Positions 1 to 12,700 of a DNA stretch of 64,000 nucleotides are shown here, piece after piece (position 1 is the first letter of the stretch; each line of letters begins with the position of its first letter). A model generated the notes under the pieces. That model was not told the DNA's origin and made no database searches. It was given only the letters and a program-made list of their open reading frames with translations. Origin of the DNA: Lucifuga dentata (Eukaryota > Chordata > Actinopteri > Ophidiiformes > Bythitidae). Location: NCBI GenBank assembly GCA_014773175.1, contig VXCM01003123.1, positions 1-64,000 on the forward strand, given 5' to 3'. The translations under genes were made by a program, and so were the position numbers.

Positions 1-401
1 TCGGATGCCCTTCCTGACACAACCCTCTGCATTTATTCGGGCTTGGGACCGGCACAAGGAGGACACATTGCAGGACTCATTGCAGTATGAGCAACATCCA
101 CCAAAGGCCAAATCAGTTCCTCTGATCAAAGAAGACTGCAACAAAATTCTGACATGGCAGAAATTGAGGACTAAAATCTCAGTTTGATTGCTGCACGTCA
201 ATAAACCAACCGGAGGACAAGTGATGATGCGTTTCTGCCTTCATAGGCATACGCTTGCCGTATGATTCACCATTTATCACTCAGTGGCTCAAACTTGATA
301 GCCTGCAGTCTGACACAAATTATGATTACCATTTTATACCCATTTTATAATACAGTACTTGAACTTATATATATATATATATATATACTGCTCCAGCAGC
401 A

Positions 402-770
402 TACACTGAGGTCCAAGTCTGAGACCACTGTGAAAATGCTTCTATTTTGCATTCTTTTTGAACTTAATGCAAGATTTTTCATTACAAATGATAATATCAT
501 CTTAACAATTAGAGTGAAAAGTTGAATCTTTGAAAAATGTAGATGAATTTCAGAATCTCTTATTATTTGGTATGCCCTCCTTTTGCTTTAATGACAGCAT
601 GCACTTGAGCTGTTATGGACTCCACAAGTTGTGCAAAACCTGATGAGCCAAGTTATCCCAGAATGATTTGACAATTTCTTCTTGTGATGTCAGACTTTGA
701 TTATTTCCAGATTTACATGGAAAACACCATGGATTTTCTATGTGGTCTCAGACTTTTGGACCCCACTGTA
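402..770. mobile_element. Tc1/mariner-type MITE with GGTCCAAAAGTCTGAGACCAC ends
   Basis: The terminal inverted repeats are a degenerate 'gaggtccaagtctgagacc' at the left and 'ggtctcagacttttggacc' at the right, ending in CACTGTA beside a TA dinucleotide. The interior has no transposase. A second copy in opposite orientation lies at 31158-31610. Non-autonomous element. Confidence 0.75.
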
Positions 771-853
771 ATTTGGGAAATGGTTGTCAGTATGTGTGTG
801 CAGGCTGTTGATGTCAGGCTCAAACATGCCAAATCACCGGTATTATCCTTTAA
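771..853. repeat. truncated end of the TTAAAGGACC palindromic element
   Basis: Matches the right end of the TTAA family: a 'gggaaatggttgtcagta' core, then 'ggctcaaacatgc' and 'tcctttaaa'. It abuts the Tc1-type MITE exactly, as if one element had inserted into or beside the other. The partner half was not found to the left. Confidence 0.6.
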
Positions 854-1813
854 AGAAACAGTATCTTACAATTGCCTCTTTTCACTGAGTGTTCACCACA
901 TTGCTATAACAAGGAAGAGCAGAAGTGGATCAGTGTGCAAAGATTCTAAACAAACTCCAGAATGAAACTCAATCTAGAAATCTGTATAATACGGCCGTAA
1001 TATAATAATACTTTGTGTGTATATTTGTGTAATTTGTGTTGTATATGTGTGTATTTTACAACGTCTGCACAGCAAGCATGGATAATCCAGAGATAATGCA
1101 CGTTTGTCATTGTTTGTCTGCGTTCAGAGGCGCTCTTGGTAACGGGATCATGTGAAGAATTATGAAAACAGACTCTGACAGAAGCTTAGCATCGTCGTTA
1201 TTCTAACTGTAAACTATGACAACATGCAGGCATGAAGCCCGGAGTAAGATCTGACCGTCCAACTTTATCCATCAACCACTTCTGTTTTTCCTCTTGACAT
1301 TCAAATAACAAAAAATACCATGCAAAATCAATACTTTATATATTGTATATTTGGTATGATATTTAAGGAAATCTGCCTATATTCAATAGATTTAATGGTT
1401 TGAAGGTTATGGCAAAAATCCAAGCAACACTTGTTCGAGCATTAGACGTATGAAAGGACTCCATAACTCTTCTCCATGTTCATAACTCACCAGGCCCAGT
1501 TTCAAAAAGCTGAAAAACACATGGACCGGCAGCATCCCCATTAGGTGCAGTAAATTCCACGCTCACATTCCACAGCAGTGGTCAGAGAATGCTACATGCG
1601 ATCACACACCATTTACTCCCGTCCCTCTGTGATCTGTCTACCGGCTCGGCTGTTGATATTAGGTGGGAACACACCTNCTCCCGTCCCTCTGTGATCTGTC
1701 TACCGGCTCGGCTGTTGATATTAGGTGGGAACACACCTACATTCAGAAGCCTAGAGACCTGTAAAAAACACTGAAAGGACATATATCTTGCCTTGTTTGG
1801 ATAGTTTAGGACT

Positions 1814-1814
<1 letters not shown>

Positions 1815-1861
<47 letters not shown>
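1815..1861. repeat. (GT)n microsatellite
   Basis: About 23 GT units. Confidence 0.9.
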
Positions 1862-1862
<1 letters not shown>

Positions 1863-1984
1863 GTGGGTGTGTGCGTGATCCAGGTTCACTAACTCCAGGC
1901 ATATCCAAAGATCCAGACATCTAGCAAATGTGTGTCCAGTCTCTGCGGTTGTGTGATCGAGATGGTTTGTAGCCGCAGACGTCC

Positions 1985-2586
1985 TTAAAGGACCATACCA
2001 GTGGTTTCACATGTTTAAGCCCAATACATACAACCCACATACATGTTACGTTACTGACAACCATTTCCCCAAACATACTAATGGAGCAGTAAATATTAGA
2101 ATTGTTTTTCCTACTTTCCAGACCACCATTGGTTGCAATTCATCCCCATATGCTATTAAAATCAACTTGTAGAAACTTGAAACGTGTTTGAAATAACTAA
2201 TCCAGCAAAGGAAACATGAAGCAACTTTACTGAGCCAGTCCAACACGGATCTTCATGGAACAAAATGTATGCCTCCGCCGGGGAATATAGTCCCAGGAGA
2301 AGACGGCTTTTATTGAGAAGTTACAAATAACTGTCCTTTCTGCATTCAGACATGATATAAAGATAAGGTGTGAATCACTCTTGAATAAATTTTCCAGTTT
2401 ATAATATTGCTTATTAAAAGTGGATGTTATAATATTTGCTCTATCTATTCATAGCAAAACATTAGGGGATTTTGCAAAAATAACAGGAAAACTAAAATAC
2501 AGTTTAATGATTTGAAAAATTATTGTCAGTAACATAATGTGGTTGGGAAGTATTTATACATGGAAAATAACCAGCATGGTCCTTTG
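1985..2586. mobile_element. TTAAAGGACC palindromic element, copy 1
   Basis: Begins TTAAAGGACCATACCAG and ends CATGGTCCTTTGA, with long inverted arms sharing the GTTACTGACAA(C/T)(C/A)ATTT core. The interior carries the family motif 'ggaatatagtcccaggagaag' seen in the other copies. No open reading frame of its own. Confidence 0.7.
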
Positions 2587-4194
2587 ATTCAGTTTTGCTA
2601 AATGTGGATCTAAATTCAATGCAGAAAATTCTAATAGAACATTCATCTCTTTCAGTACTTTATGCAATCACATGGCTTTATTAATGTCCCAACATTAGCA
2701 GACGATAAGTTCTCTTAATTAATTTCAAACTATTACTTAATTAAATACATTTTCTCTTTCTGCTTTCACTTAATGCCCTTTATTGTCAGCATGTCTTTGA
2801 CTGTTTCGATAGTTTCTCACGCAAAAGACAAACATATTATTTACCGTCAGACGTATTTATTTTTGCATTCTTCAAACAGACATTTATACGATTGAGCCAA
2901 ATTATGCGGGACTGATTGACATCATACTTGTGAGTAAAGTGTGAAGTGGGAGCTGTAGTGAACATAAAGCATGGGGGTTTTTATTGGACGGCTCAGACGT
3001 CTTTAATGGCGTCGTTATGATCTCACAACGTATGCCTGCAGATTCTCAATGGCGTGATGAAATTATACTGCCATGCCTGGCTGAGGCTGGGCTTCTTCAA
3101 CCTGGCAGAAGTGTGACTGGTATCCCGACCGCCTGGTTCGTACATTTGGTGAACGGGAGACATGGACACACACACACACACAATTGCCTTTCAGGTTAGC
3201 ATTCAAAGACTGTTCCATTTGACACTGACAACAGGCCTGCCAAAGGTAAAATAAATACATTTACCTCAAGGATGAGATTTAATGGTGTGGACCACTTATA
3301 TACTCATCATCCCTGATTAATCCACGACGGCGAGGCTCGCTGTGCCTTTACAGGAGGCTTTTATGTGCAGTCGTAACTCTCGCTCACCATGTCTGCGAAG
3401 GCCCAAGTCCCTGGAAAGCCATTATCATCCCTCCACATCACACTGCTCCCTTTTCCCTCCCAAACATGACATGATGTACACATTAACACTCCTTCACACC
3501 CAATTGACCACAGAATCCAGAAAGAGGAAGGACATCCCGAGAATGTAGGAGGACGGCAGTTATTAAAGGGAATTAGCTTAAATAGCTGAAAGCTGCACCA
3601 CTCAAATATGAATATTTGTTAATGGAGTGTCACTAATGGTGAGATGCTGAGAATTATTCTCAATTTCCTTCGTGACGGTATTTTATAGCATAGACGTCTT
3701 CATAGTTAATATATCAGTGGTGTTTTTATTCTTATTTTATTAGGGCAACAATTATATGAGTATTGTACTTCAAATGATAAATAATCTTCAGCAGCTAATA
3801 TACTACATTTCTATACTCATCAAAATTATATGGAGTTTAAAAAACACACGTCTACTTACACACGTCTCATTTATGAATGTATGGACCTTTTAAACTTCCA
3901 GCCATAAAACTAGACTATATTCTGAATAATCTGAAGGATTCAATTTGCTGTTATCTTGTTTATGTCCTGATTTTGTCCCACATGTTTTGGCAAATGTCTC
4001 CCTGACTGCTACTAATAATATTTCTCTGGTGTACATTACAGCTAATTGAAGTGCAGCAGCTGTCAGAATAATTACATGCTGATGTTTGCGACTTGGCAGG
4101 GAAGGATTATGCGCAGCCGCAAGTTCTGGAGAGTTTCCTGCAGGCCTACGTTATTTCAACTAAATGCCAACAGAAAAAAAAAAAAATCTGGCTC

Positions 4195-4195
4195 T

Positions 4196-4258
<63 letters not shown>
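4195..4258. repeat. (AG)n microsatellite
   Basis: About 30 AG units with one interruption, after a 12-A run. Confidence 0.9.
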
Positions 4259-4260
<2 letters not shown>

Positions 4261-4456
4261 ATTCTGCTTGGCTATACGGTAAACATATTTAAGGTATGCT
4301 ATGGAAAATTATGGAATTCTGTTAAAAACATTTCTAGTCGTTCAATCTTCCTGTCTTAATACTAAAGTATAAAGTCATTTTTGGACCTTTGCTTTTAATT
4401 GAATTTGGCTTTTATTTGCCTTCTATAAGTTACACATTAAAAAAAAAAAGCTTTAA

Positions 4457-4819
4457 AAGACAGGATAACAAATTCTGGCTTGTGAAAACTGTTGTTTACA
4501 GAGGAAGTGTGAAGGAGATGAAGGTGGAAGAAATTTCTAGAATTTTTCAAAATTTCTAAGCTAAGCTAATCATTTTTTAAAAAGCATTTTAAGGTAATTT
4601 TGTTTTATTCCGACTTATTTTTGACATTCCTTTATTTACTAAAAAATTTGCAACTTTCTGGAAACTGTGTATTTTATATAAATCCTTTTAAAGATTTATT
4701 TCTAGAATTTCCTGCCTCACAGATTTTTAGATTTTCTGTAAGATCAAAAAATTCCAAGAAACAAAGGGGAAATTAGTAAGTTTCGCAAAAATGGTAAGCC
4801 AGAATTTGTTGTCCTGTCT
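4457..4819. repeat. inverted-repeat MITE-like element
   Basis: 'agacaggataacaaattctg' at the left faces its near-perfect inverse 'cagaatttgttgtcctgtct' at the right. The sequence just to its left (4360-4430) shares 'aattgaatttggctttta' with 12331-12400 and 15108-15172, so this is one member of a small dispersed family. Confidence 0.55.
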
Positions 4820-5047
4820 AGTTAAGGATTTTTTTAATTATTTATTTATTTTTTTATTTTTGTTTTCAATGAAGCATGATAAGCAGTAAATAAAAGCCAA
4901 AGAGGTCTACAAAGGTCCACATCTCTGACCTGTGATAATCCTATTAATACAAACAGAAGTAAGTACCTCCTTTGACCAGGTTAACTCTAACTTTCAGATA
5001 GATGTGACGTTGTAATAAATTAGGTTGCTACATGTTCATCTACAAGC

Positions 5048-6685
5048 TCAAATCCAACCAGTGAATTGACCAAAATGTCTCTGTGGTTTTGTCGGTGAGG
5101 AGCAAATCCACTCAGCGGGAATCCACTGGACTTCTGCCCCTTCTATCTTCTCGAGGTCCGCCTTAAGCTCTCTGAAGGCCATGGCGATATCCCCATTTAC
5201 GATCACCTTATCAAACAGGTGACCGTACTGGCTCTCCATAGTTTCAGCAGAGTCAATCATGTCCTCAAAATCTTCCTCCTGTGAATGAAACATAACTTGG
5301 TTAAAGCAGAAGTATTAATAGGATGCTATATTTGGTGTCCAATAGCTCTATTCGACAGCATGAAATGGCATGGTTGTGTACTGTAGTATGTATATATTAC
5401 TATAGCATGGTGCACTAAATATATGACATACTGTATGCTCACACGAAGCTAACACACACCCTCTTTGGATATATGTGTGTAGCTGCTGCTGTCTTTTTAT
5501 TTATTTATTTATTCACAGTATTTATTTATTTACTTTACTTTACTTACTTACTTACTTATTTGACAAAGAGAGACATAATCAAATGTCAAGGATGACACGA
5601 AAAAGTCCAAGACTTGTTTCCATTGTGGTCCTTGATATATATCGAGTCAAGGTCAGCTTAGCATGAAGTATGAACCAACTCTGTTTCTTTAAGAAGTGAG
5701 GGTGATAACCAGTCACAGACATGAATTTTATGCCCCTTTTCTCAAACAACTGCATTGGCCAGGTGGCTAGGTAGCACTGCCAGATAAAATAAACATCCAA
5801 GTTATCAACAATAAGAGCAGACCAACTCATAAACAAAAGTGTATGGGTATTATACTGCACATGATCTTAGCAAAAAGGCCTCACATCACGAAGGTCCTGA
5901 TTTTGAATCTAGCTGGGCTCTTTCTGTGGGGAGTTGCATGTTCTCCCTGTGACTAGCTAACAGCTGGTCATATGGTGATAAAACAGCCTCTGAGAAGTTG
6001 TTTCAGAATAATTTGCACATAACTTAAAAGGATACGGAACAGATCCCTGTGACCATTCAACTACACTGACTGAGGCGTAACGCGCCATTACATGCTGCGA
6101 GTAAAAGATAGGAAGCCTTTTCACACGGCGTAATAGAATTTGAAAGCACAACCCTATAAGATATGCCTGAACTCTGCAAGGCTTCAGTGTTTGGCACTGG
6201 ACAATGTCCAACCATGCTGCAACACAGGTGTGTGACCTTTTATTTTTAATAAGGGCAAGCTGGCCAACCAGGGTCAAACACTGAATGAGAAGCTAGATGG
6301 GCATTATGAAAGTGACCTGGTAGCTTCTTGTTCTGCCTGAAACATATACCATCTTTGGACATGGCAACATGCAAACATACACACTTTTGGTTAAAGAATA
6401 ACACTGAAGAATGAATACAAACCCAAATATCTAAACACCAGAACAAACATGTGCAATTGTCTCATTTATTTATTTACTCAGAAACATTCAGACACAAGGT
6501 GTAACCCTTCACCTATGGGCAAAGCAGTTCACATGCTTACGTATGTTCTTCTGCACTATAGTTATGGAACATGCAGCCACCCACGAAGCAGCCTTGTAAC
6601 TCTTTAAGAGATCCCCTGTCTCTTAAATGCAAACCACAGGGTCAACCATGTGCAAGGCAAGGTGTGTGTGTCAGCGTGGGAGCTG

Positions 6686-6720
<35 letters not shown>

Positions 6721-9700
6721 GCTGAGTGGGTGTGTTGAGGCCATGGCGTTTGACCTCATACTGCTCTAATCTGTCCATGTTACAGGACATGGAACAAGTG
6801 CCTGACTTCACACCTGATACACACCCAATGGGATGTGTTATATGTACGCTAAAGTTTCTCTTACTGAAAACGTCCTGACTAGATTCTTCTCCTCTCCATC
6901 GCAGATGAATTTGGCTCTCCTCCTGGTGAGGCGTAGCTCCTCGATGCGCCGGGGCTTCACGAACACTACGTATGGTTTGAATTCAAATGTGTACACGTGC
7001 TTTATATGCTGTAGAGGTAAAGACACAAAGCAGCGTTGCATTGAGAAAGCCACTAGCTTTACATTAAATGTAAGAAACTAAAAACTTGCAGCAGTTTGTG
7101 TTGTGTAATGATGTTTTTTAATTCTCTTTTCCATTTTTTTCCCATTTTCTTCCAATTTGCAATGCTCAATTCCACAAGGAACCAGCAGTCCCCATCACTG
7201 CCAGCTCCACTATCGGTCTGTGGAGGGTTGAGGCGAGATATATACCTCAGTGACAAATAGTGCCACCACCTGCATCCTTTTCACCTGCAGAAGCTGAGCT
7301 TCATCGGGAGGGCTTAACTCATGACACGTTAGCTTGATCTCCCCCAGATCCTGTCTGTGCAGGAGCCTCGAGCAACCCGTAAGACAGTTAGGAGTCCCGG
7401 TGATGAGGATGAGAACTTCTGGCTTCCCAAATGTGAACATCCCAGTGGCCAGTTGCATGACCAAGCCAGAGATGCTGGTTAGCTTAGCATTTTAGTATGA
7501 ACCAACTCTCTGTTTCTTTAAGAAGTGTGGGTGATAACCATTCATAGACATTCACCCTCTTTTTCTCAAACAATTGCATCGGCCAGTTCTTCATCTACTT
7601 CAGTCCTCATCACTATGAGTTGCTAGTGCAGGAACAAGGACATGATCCTTGACCAGCTGCTGTTTGATGGATCACTCAGCCAAGCTGTAAGCAGGGACCT
7701 GAAACCCGGCCCGCAGTGGTGGGCACATGTTTTTCCTTTGCAAATAACAGGCACCCTAAAATTGTATTTCTACTGATTAAAAATCAGTGGGTGCTATGAT
7801 GAAAAACCATTATCAAGTTTTGGGAATTGTGTTGCTTCGGTTCGTAGTTGCAGACTCAAAGTCAACATTTTGTAAATCATTAGCATGGAGCACCACTGTG
7901 AAAAGGTTTAGCAAGAATATATTGATGCTTTTGGACTCACTGTTCTCATCAGTCCCCATTTCTTAAAAATTATATTTATTCCTTTAAGAATTGTGAAAGT
8001 TGAGATACTTAAGAATGGTAAGAAAACAACTGAAGAAAACAATTAATGGTGTGTGTGTGTGTGTGATAGCCTTCTTTGATAGCGTATCACTTACACTTGG
8101 GTGCATGTCAAGAAGGCAAACCTTGCCCTCTGCTAGCACATGGTTAACGGAGCCTAGACTTGTTCCATAGTAGTGACCTCTGTACTTTCCATATTCTATG
8201 AACCTAAAAACAGAAGGAAACAGACAGGCACAGACAGAAAAGATGAAAAGCATAAAAAAACAACCTTAAGATCTACTATGACTTTAAAGGGCCATATCAG
8301 TGGTTTTGCATGTTTGAGCCCAATGGAGTCCTGTCACCTTACTGACACTATTTCCCAAAATATACCTGGAGTGGTAAATAACAGAATTGTTTTTCCAACT
8401 TTCCAGACTGCTGCTGGTTTCAGTTTATTCCTGTGCGCTATTAAAATAAATTTTTAGAGACTTGAAACGTGCTCCAGATAAATAATCCATCACAGTGAAC
8501 GCTACATCTGCTAAATTTTTTTGTCAAAGTAACTTTATTTAACTAGTCCAATACAAAGCTGCATGGAATAAAATATACTCCTAGGAGAAGACTACCTTTA
8601 ACTGAGAAATTAAAAATGACTGTCCCTTCTACATTACATTTCATACAACATATACTGTATGTGTTACCAGGCAAAACATTACATTTTAAGATGGGTGTAT
8701 GATGGATTTGACAAAACAACAGGAAAATTAAAATATGGGTTTAGGCTTTGGAAAATGGTTGTCAGTAACATAAAATATATGCAGGTAGAATTTATTGATC
8801 TCAAACATGCAAGATTGTCCTTTAAATGATAATGATGAATATGACAGGAGGGGATGTTGAACGTGAGAATTGAAAAGTGAAACCCTAATAATAGCACCTT
8901 CATACCTGTGATTGAGAATGTCCTCTTCAAACATTTGCACTGATATAAAATGATAATCCACCACATCTTTATCGTGCTTTCTTTTCTCACGTGTGGTGCC
9001 TGAAAGAGAACAGGATATAAAGCTGATTCCTGCTTTAAGGAGATGATCAACTATTAGTCATGAAGTAAATCATCTGCCAGTATGAGTTTTTAAACTTTTT
9101 AACACGTCTGTGAAGGTGTTTAGTCATCCGGGTTTGTTTTTAGATGTCGGCCTTACATGGTACGGTAACGCCGTAGTGGTCAGGATCTGAGACCAGGAGC
9201 CTCTTCTTCAGCTCATTAACACTAACACTGCTGGGCCCTGAAGACAAAGATCAAAACACTGTGTTGGATTATGTGAGGATTTATTTTGGATATCACCGTT
9301 GTACATAATGTTTTCCTTATGATAACCCTGACGTCCACTAGGGCTTCATTTTGGTGGCACATCTGCCTTTATCATTAGAGAGAGAAGGAGGAGAGCAGAA
9401 GAGAGAAGCAGACAGAAAGAGCTCTGATTTCATTCTGATTTTAGTCAGTCTGTGATTCTCCGACCCGCCTCGCTCTCTCGAATGTTTAATACTCCTATAC
9501 CCTCTGGAAAATCCATACCATCACATCTTAATGTGACATCTGCAAAGCCACACAGTATCAGTGTCATTATGAGTGTAGGATGCACAGGCTGAAGCACACG
9601 CGCACGCACATGCACACGCGCACACATGTATTTGCAGCATCTGGGATTTTCTTCTTTTGCAGGCTTCGCCGGCTCCAGATTGCATCAGACTCAAATGGAG

Positions 9701-12700
9701 TGCTGTCTGAATGTAGGATTCCTGACATACCTGCCTTTTCCATCACAGCGTTGCATGACCTCGATACATTACTAAATATCAAGTTAATAGACTCTCCACT
9801 TCTATGCTGCTAATGCCTTTTGCAGCAGTGTTCAAGAGGAGCATCACCAGGCACCCTAGATGCTTTCTTCTGCCCTTTTTTCAGGAGTTACATGATATTT
9901 AAAGCTCACAGTGGCTGACATTCCTTTTCACCAACTTTCCTGGGGCATAACGGTCTATTGTTTCCACGAAAGTGGGTATGCAGTGAAAACTTGAAAGAAT
10001 AAATTTCCTGTTCAAAACTTGTCCAGCTGGTCCTGTTTAAGCTATCCAGGTTTTGGTTTTCCTGTCTATAATTCTCATTGCCAATAAGCTATATATTCCT
10101 AATGATGACCTCCGGTCAATGAAGAGCCTTCGCGGCAGACAGTAAAACGTAATCCAGAGTCGGGGTAAGCTCCAACTCAATTAAAGAGGTCTAAATGTAA
10201 ATCCAAGCTGTCTTAACTGTTCCAGTTTGATGATGGAGCACTTGGCTGACATTATGAGTGATCTTATTCACAATCCACCCACCCTATTCTCTCCATTCAG
10301 CTATCATTCATCTATTATCTGTTGGGTTTTTTTTTTTTTGCACCTTTTCACTGAATTGTGTTTTTCTTTTCTCTCCTTTCAATTCAATTGTTATGTCTTC
10401 TTCTTCTTCTTCTTCTTCCATCTCTCGTCTGTCCTTCCATCAATTTTCCTCAGTCACAGATGACCTAGAGCTGTATTTTAATATGACATTAAAAAGACCT
10501 TCAGCAGGGCTCAAAGTAAAATTCCCTCCGGAGAGATATCGCTCAAGAATACATAGAGCAGACCTGCAGGATTGGCAGGGAATTGAATCTGGGGTGGGCT
10601 CCTAGGTAACTTAAGAGAACACAATATATTTTGACTTGGAGTTTTCTGACAGCGTTTACGTAGTTCTGATGGGAAAGGATGGTTCTTGCGCTCATGAGTG
10701 GGACCATAAATCTTCATCAGTGTATCATTAATTCCCTTTGATCAACAACAGCTTCAGTAATACTGTATGGTAGTGAATGGGATCATGTTATGTTGATGGT
10801 TTTTTTGTTGTGTGTGGACTGAGAAAGACAGCAGTATAATAAGGACAGGAACATATTTGAAAACTTTATACAATTCTGTACTTCGGAATGATCATATGAC
10901 ATTTTGACGCTTACTACATATATTACATGTCAATGTGAGATAGATGTAATACATACAGTGTATCACACAGTTTTGACCCATGTAGACAATGGGAGCCTAT
11001 TTCATGAGCCAATGTGCATTAAAGGACCATACCATCCATTTTGCATGTTTGAGCCTAATATATTCAATTTTCATACATGTAAGGTTACTGACAATCATTT
11101 CCCAAAGGATAAAACCATATTTCAACTCCTGATATTTTGCAAAATCTCTTAATCTTTCAAAATCAAATATTCAAGTGATATACTCACCTTAAAAATCAAT
11201 GTTTCACCTGCTAATACTTACGCAAAATTATGAAGTCACGGTCGTTAAACTTTTTTGATAAACTCAGGTCTTCTTTTGGGACTATATTCCCTGGTGGAGA
11301 CATACATTCACTCCGCACTTTTTATTGCGCTTAAATGCTAAAATTATGAAACTTCAAAAAAACCTGAATATACATGTTGTTCACGATGATGGATTACCTA
11401 TCCCAAGAACATTTCAAGTATCAACAAGTTGATTTTAATAGTGTTCCAGAATGAACTGAAACCAGTGGTGGTCTGGAAGGTAGGAAATTTTTTTTTAACT
11501 CACCTTTCCAGTTTGCTTTGAGAAATGATTGTCAGTAACCTTAGGTGTATGAAAATTGAATATATTAGGCTCAAACATGCAAAATGAATGGTATAGTCCT
11601 TTAAAATACTCATAGCAGCTACNGAAATGATTGTCAGTAACCTTAGGTGTATGAAAATTGAATATATTAGGCTCAAACATGCAAAATGAATGGTATAGTC
11701 CTTTAAAATACTCATAGCAGCTACACATATTGTAGTTTGACTCTGCAATCCTCCAGAAATATGGTAATCTGTAAGTTTCTTTAAATAACCAAGCTTTTTG
11801 GACACACATACCAACCAGCAGGACCAGACGGTATCTGTCCTTGGGGCCTCGGCAGTACGGGATGACTTCCATGTAGGTAGGGGTANCCAGACGGTATCTG
11901 TCCTTGGGGCCTCGGCAGTACGGGATGACTTCCATGTAGGTAGGGGTATGAACCGAGCCATGCACCCCCTCACTACACCTCCTGAACCAGGCCACTTCTC
12001 TGGCCCGACTTCCCTTCCTGCCCAGTCAGAAACTCCTTCTCAAACCAGCTGGGACAGAGACAGACACAACTTAGACTACTTGAATGTTAGTGTGTGTGAC
12101 CCGACCTGTTGGATATTTTACTAAAACCCCTGCAGGAGGATACCCTCACTATGACAGTCCTTAAAAAACACACGATCGTGTTGACATGAAGTCATGTTGT
12201 TCTCCTAATTCATAGCAAGCAGGACAGACAAAAGAGGAATATCTGCCATGACATAAAGCAGGCCTTCATGTCATTACTTTTGTTGTGACCACAACTTTGA
12301 GATAACTTGCTTACTTCCACACATTTACCCTCTGAAGTCTAAAGTTATTTTTGCAATTTTACTTTAATTGAACTTGGCTTTCATTCGCCACCTAAAAAGG
12401 AACAGCATCAGAGGCATCTTAATGACAACAAGCATTACGGCCATATTGGAGCGAGAGGTACAGTACACACGCATGGCAGAATCCAAGAAAAAAAGCTCAG
12501 TTCAAGAAACTGTCAACGCTGCCACCCATAAACTGGTGTCAAGCAGTATCGTGACCTAATGCTTTAAGCAGCATGACTCTTAGTGGAACGAGAGTCAACA
12601 GCACAAGAACAACTTTGAAATGGAGCACCCCAGAATAGTCTGTCACGCGTGGCTTATAGGCTGTCTGACAGCCAGTGTCTGCCATGCGCCTGTGGTTTGG

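Larger units (their letters stand above)
854..4360. other. intergenic, no gene seen
   Basis: Unique AT-rich sequence interrupted by palindromic copy 1, the (GT)n tract and the 61-bp assembly duplication at 1616-1738. Open frames here are short and without recognisable domains. Confidence 0.6.

Noticed and set aside
5880..5955. Fragment like the 'gggagttgcatgttctccctg' motif of common fish repeats
   Set aside because: Too short to assign to a family or to define ends.
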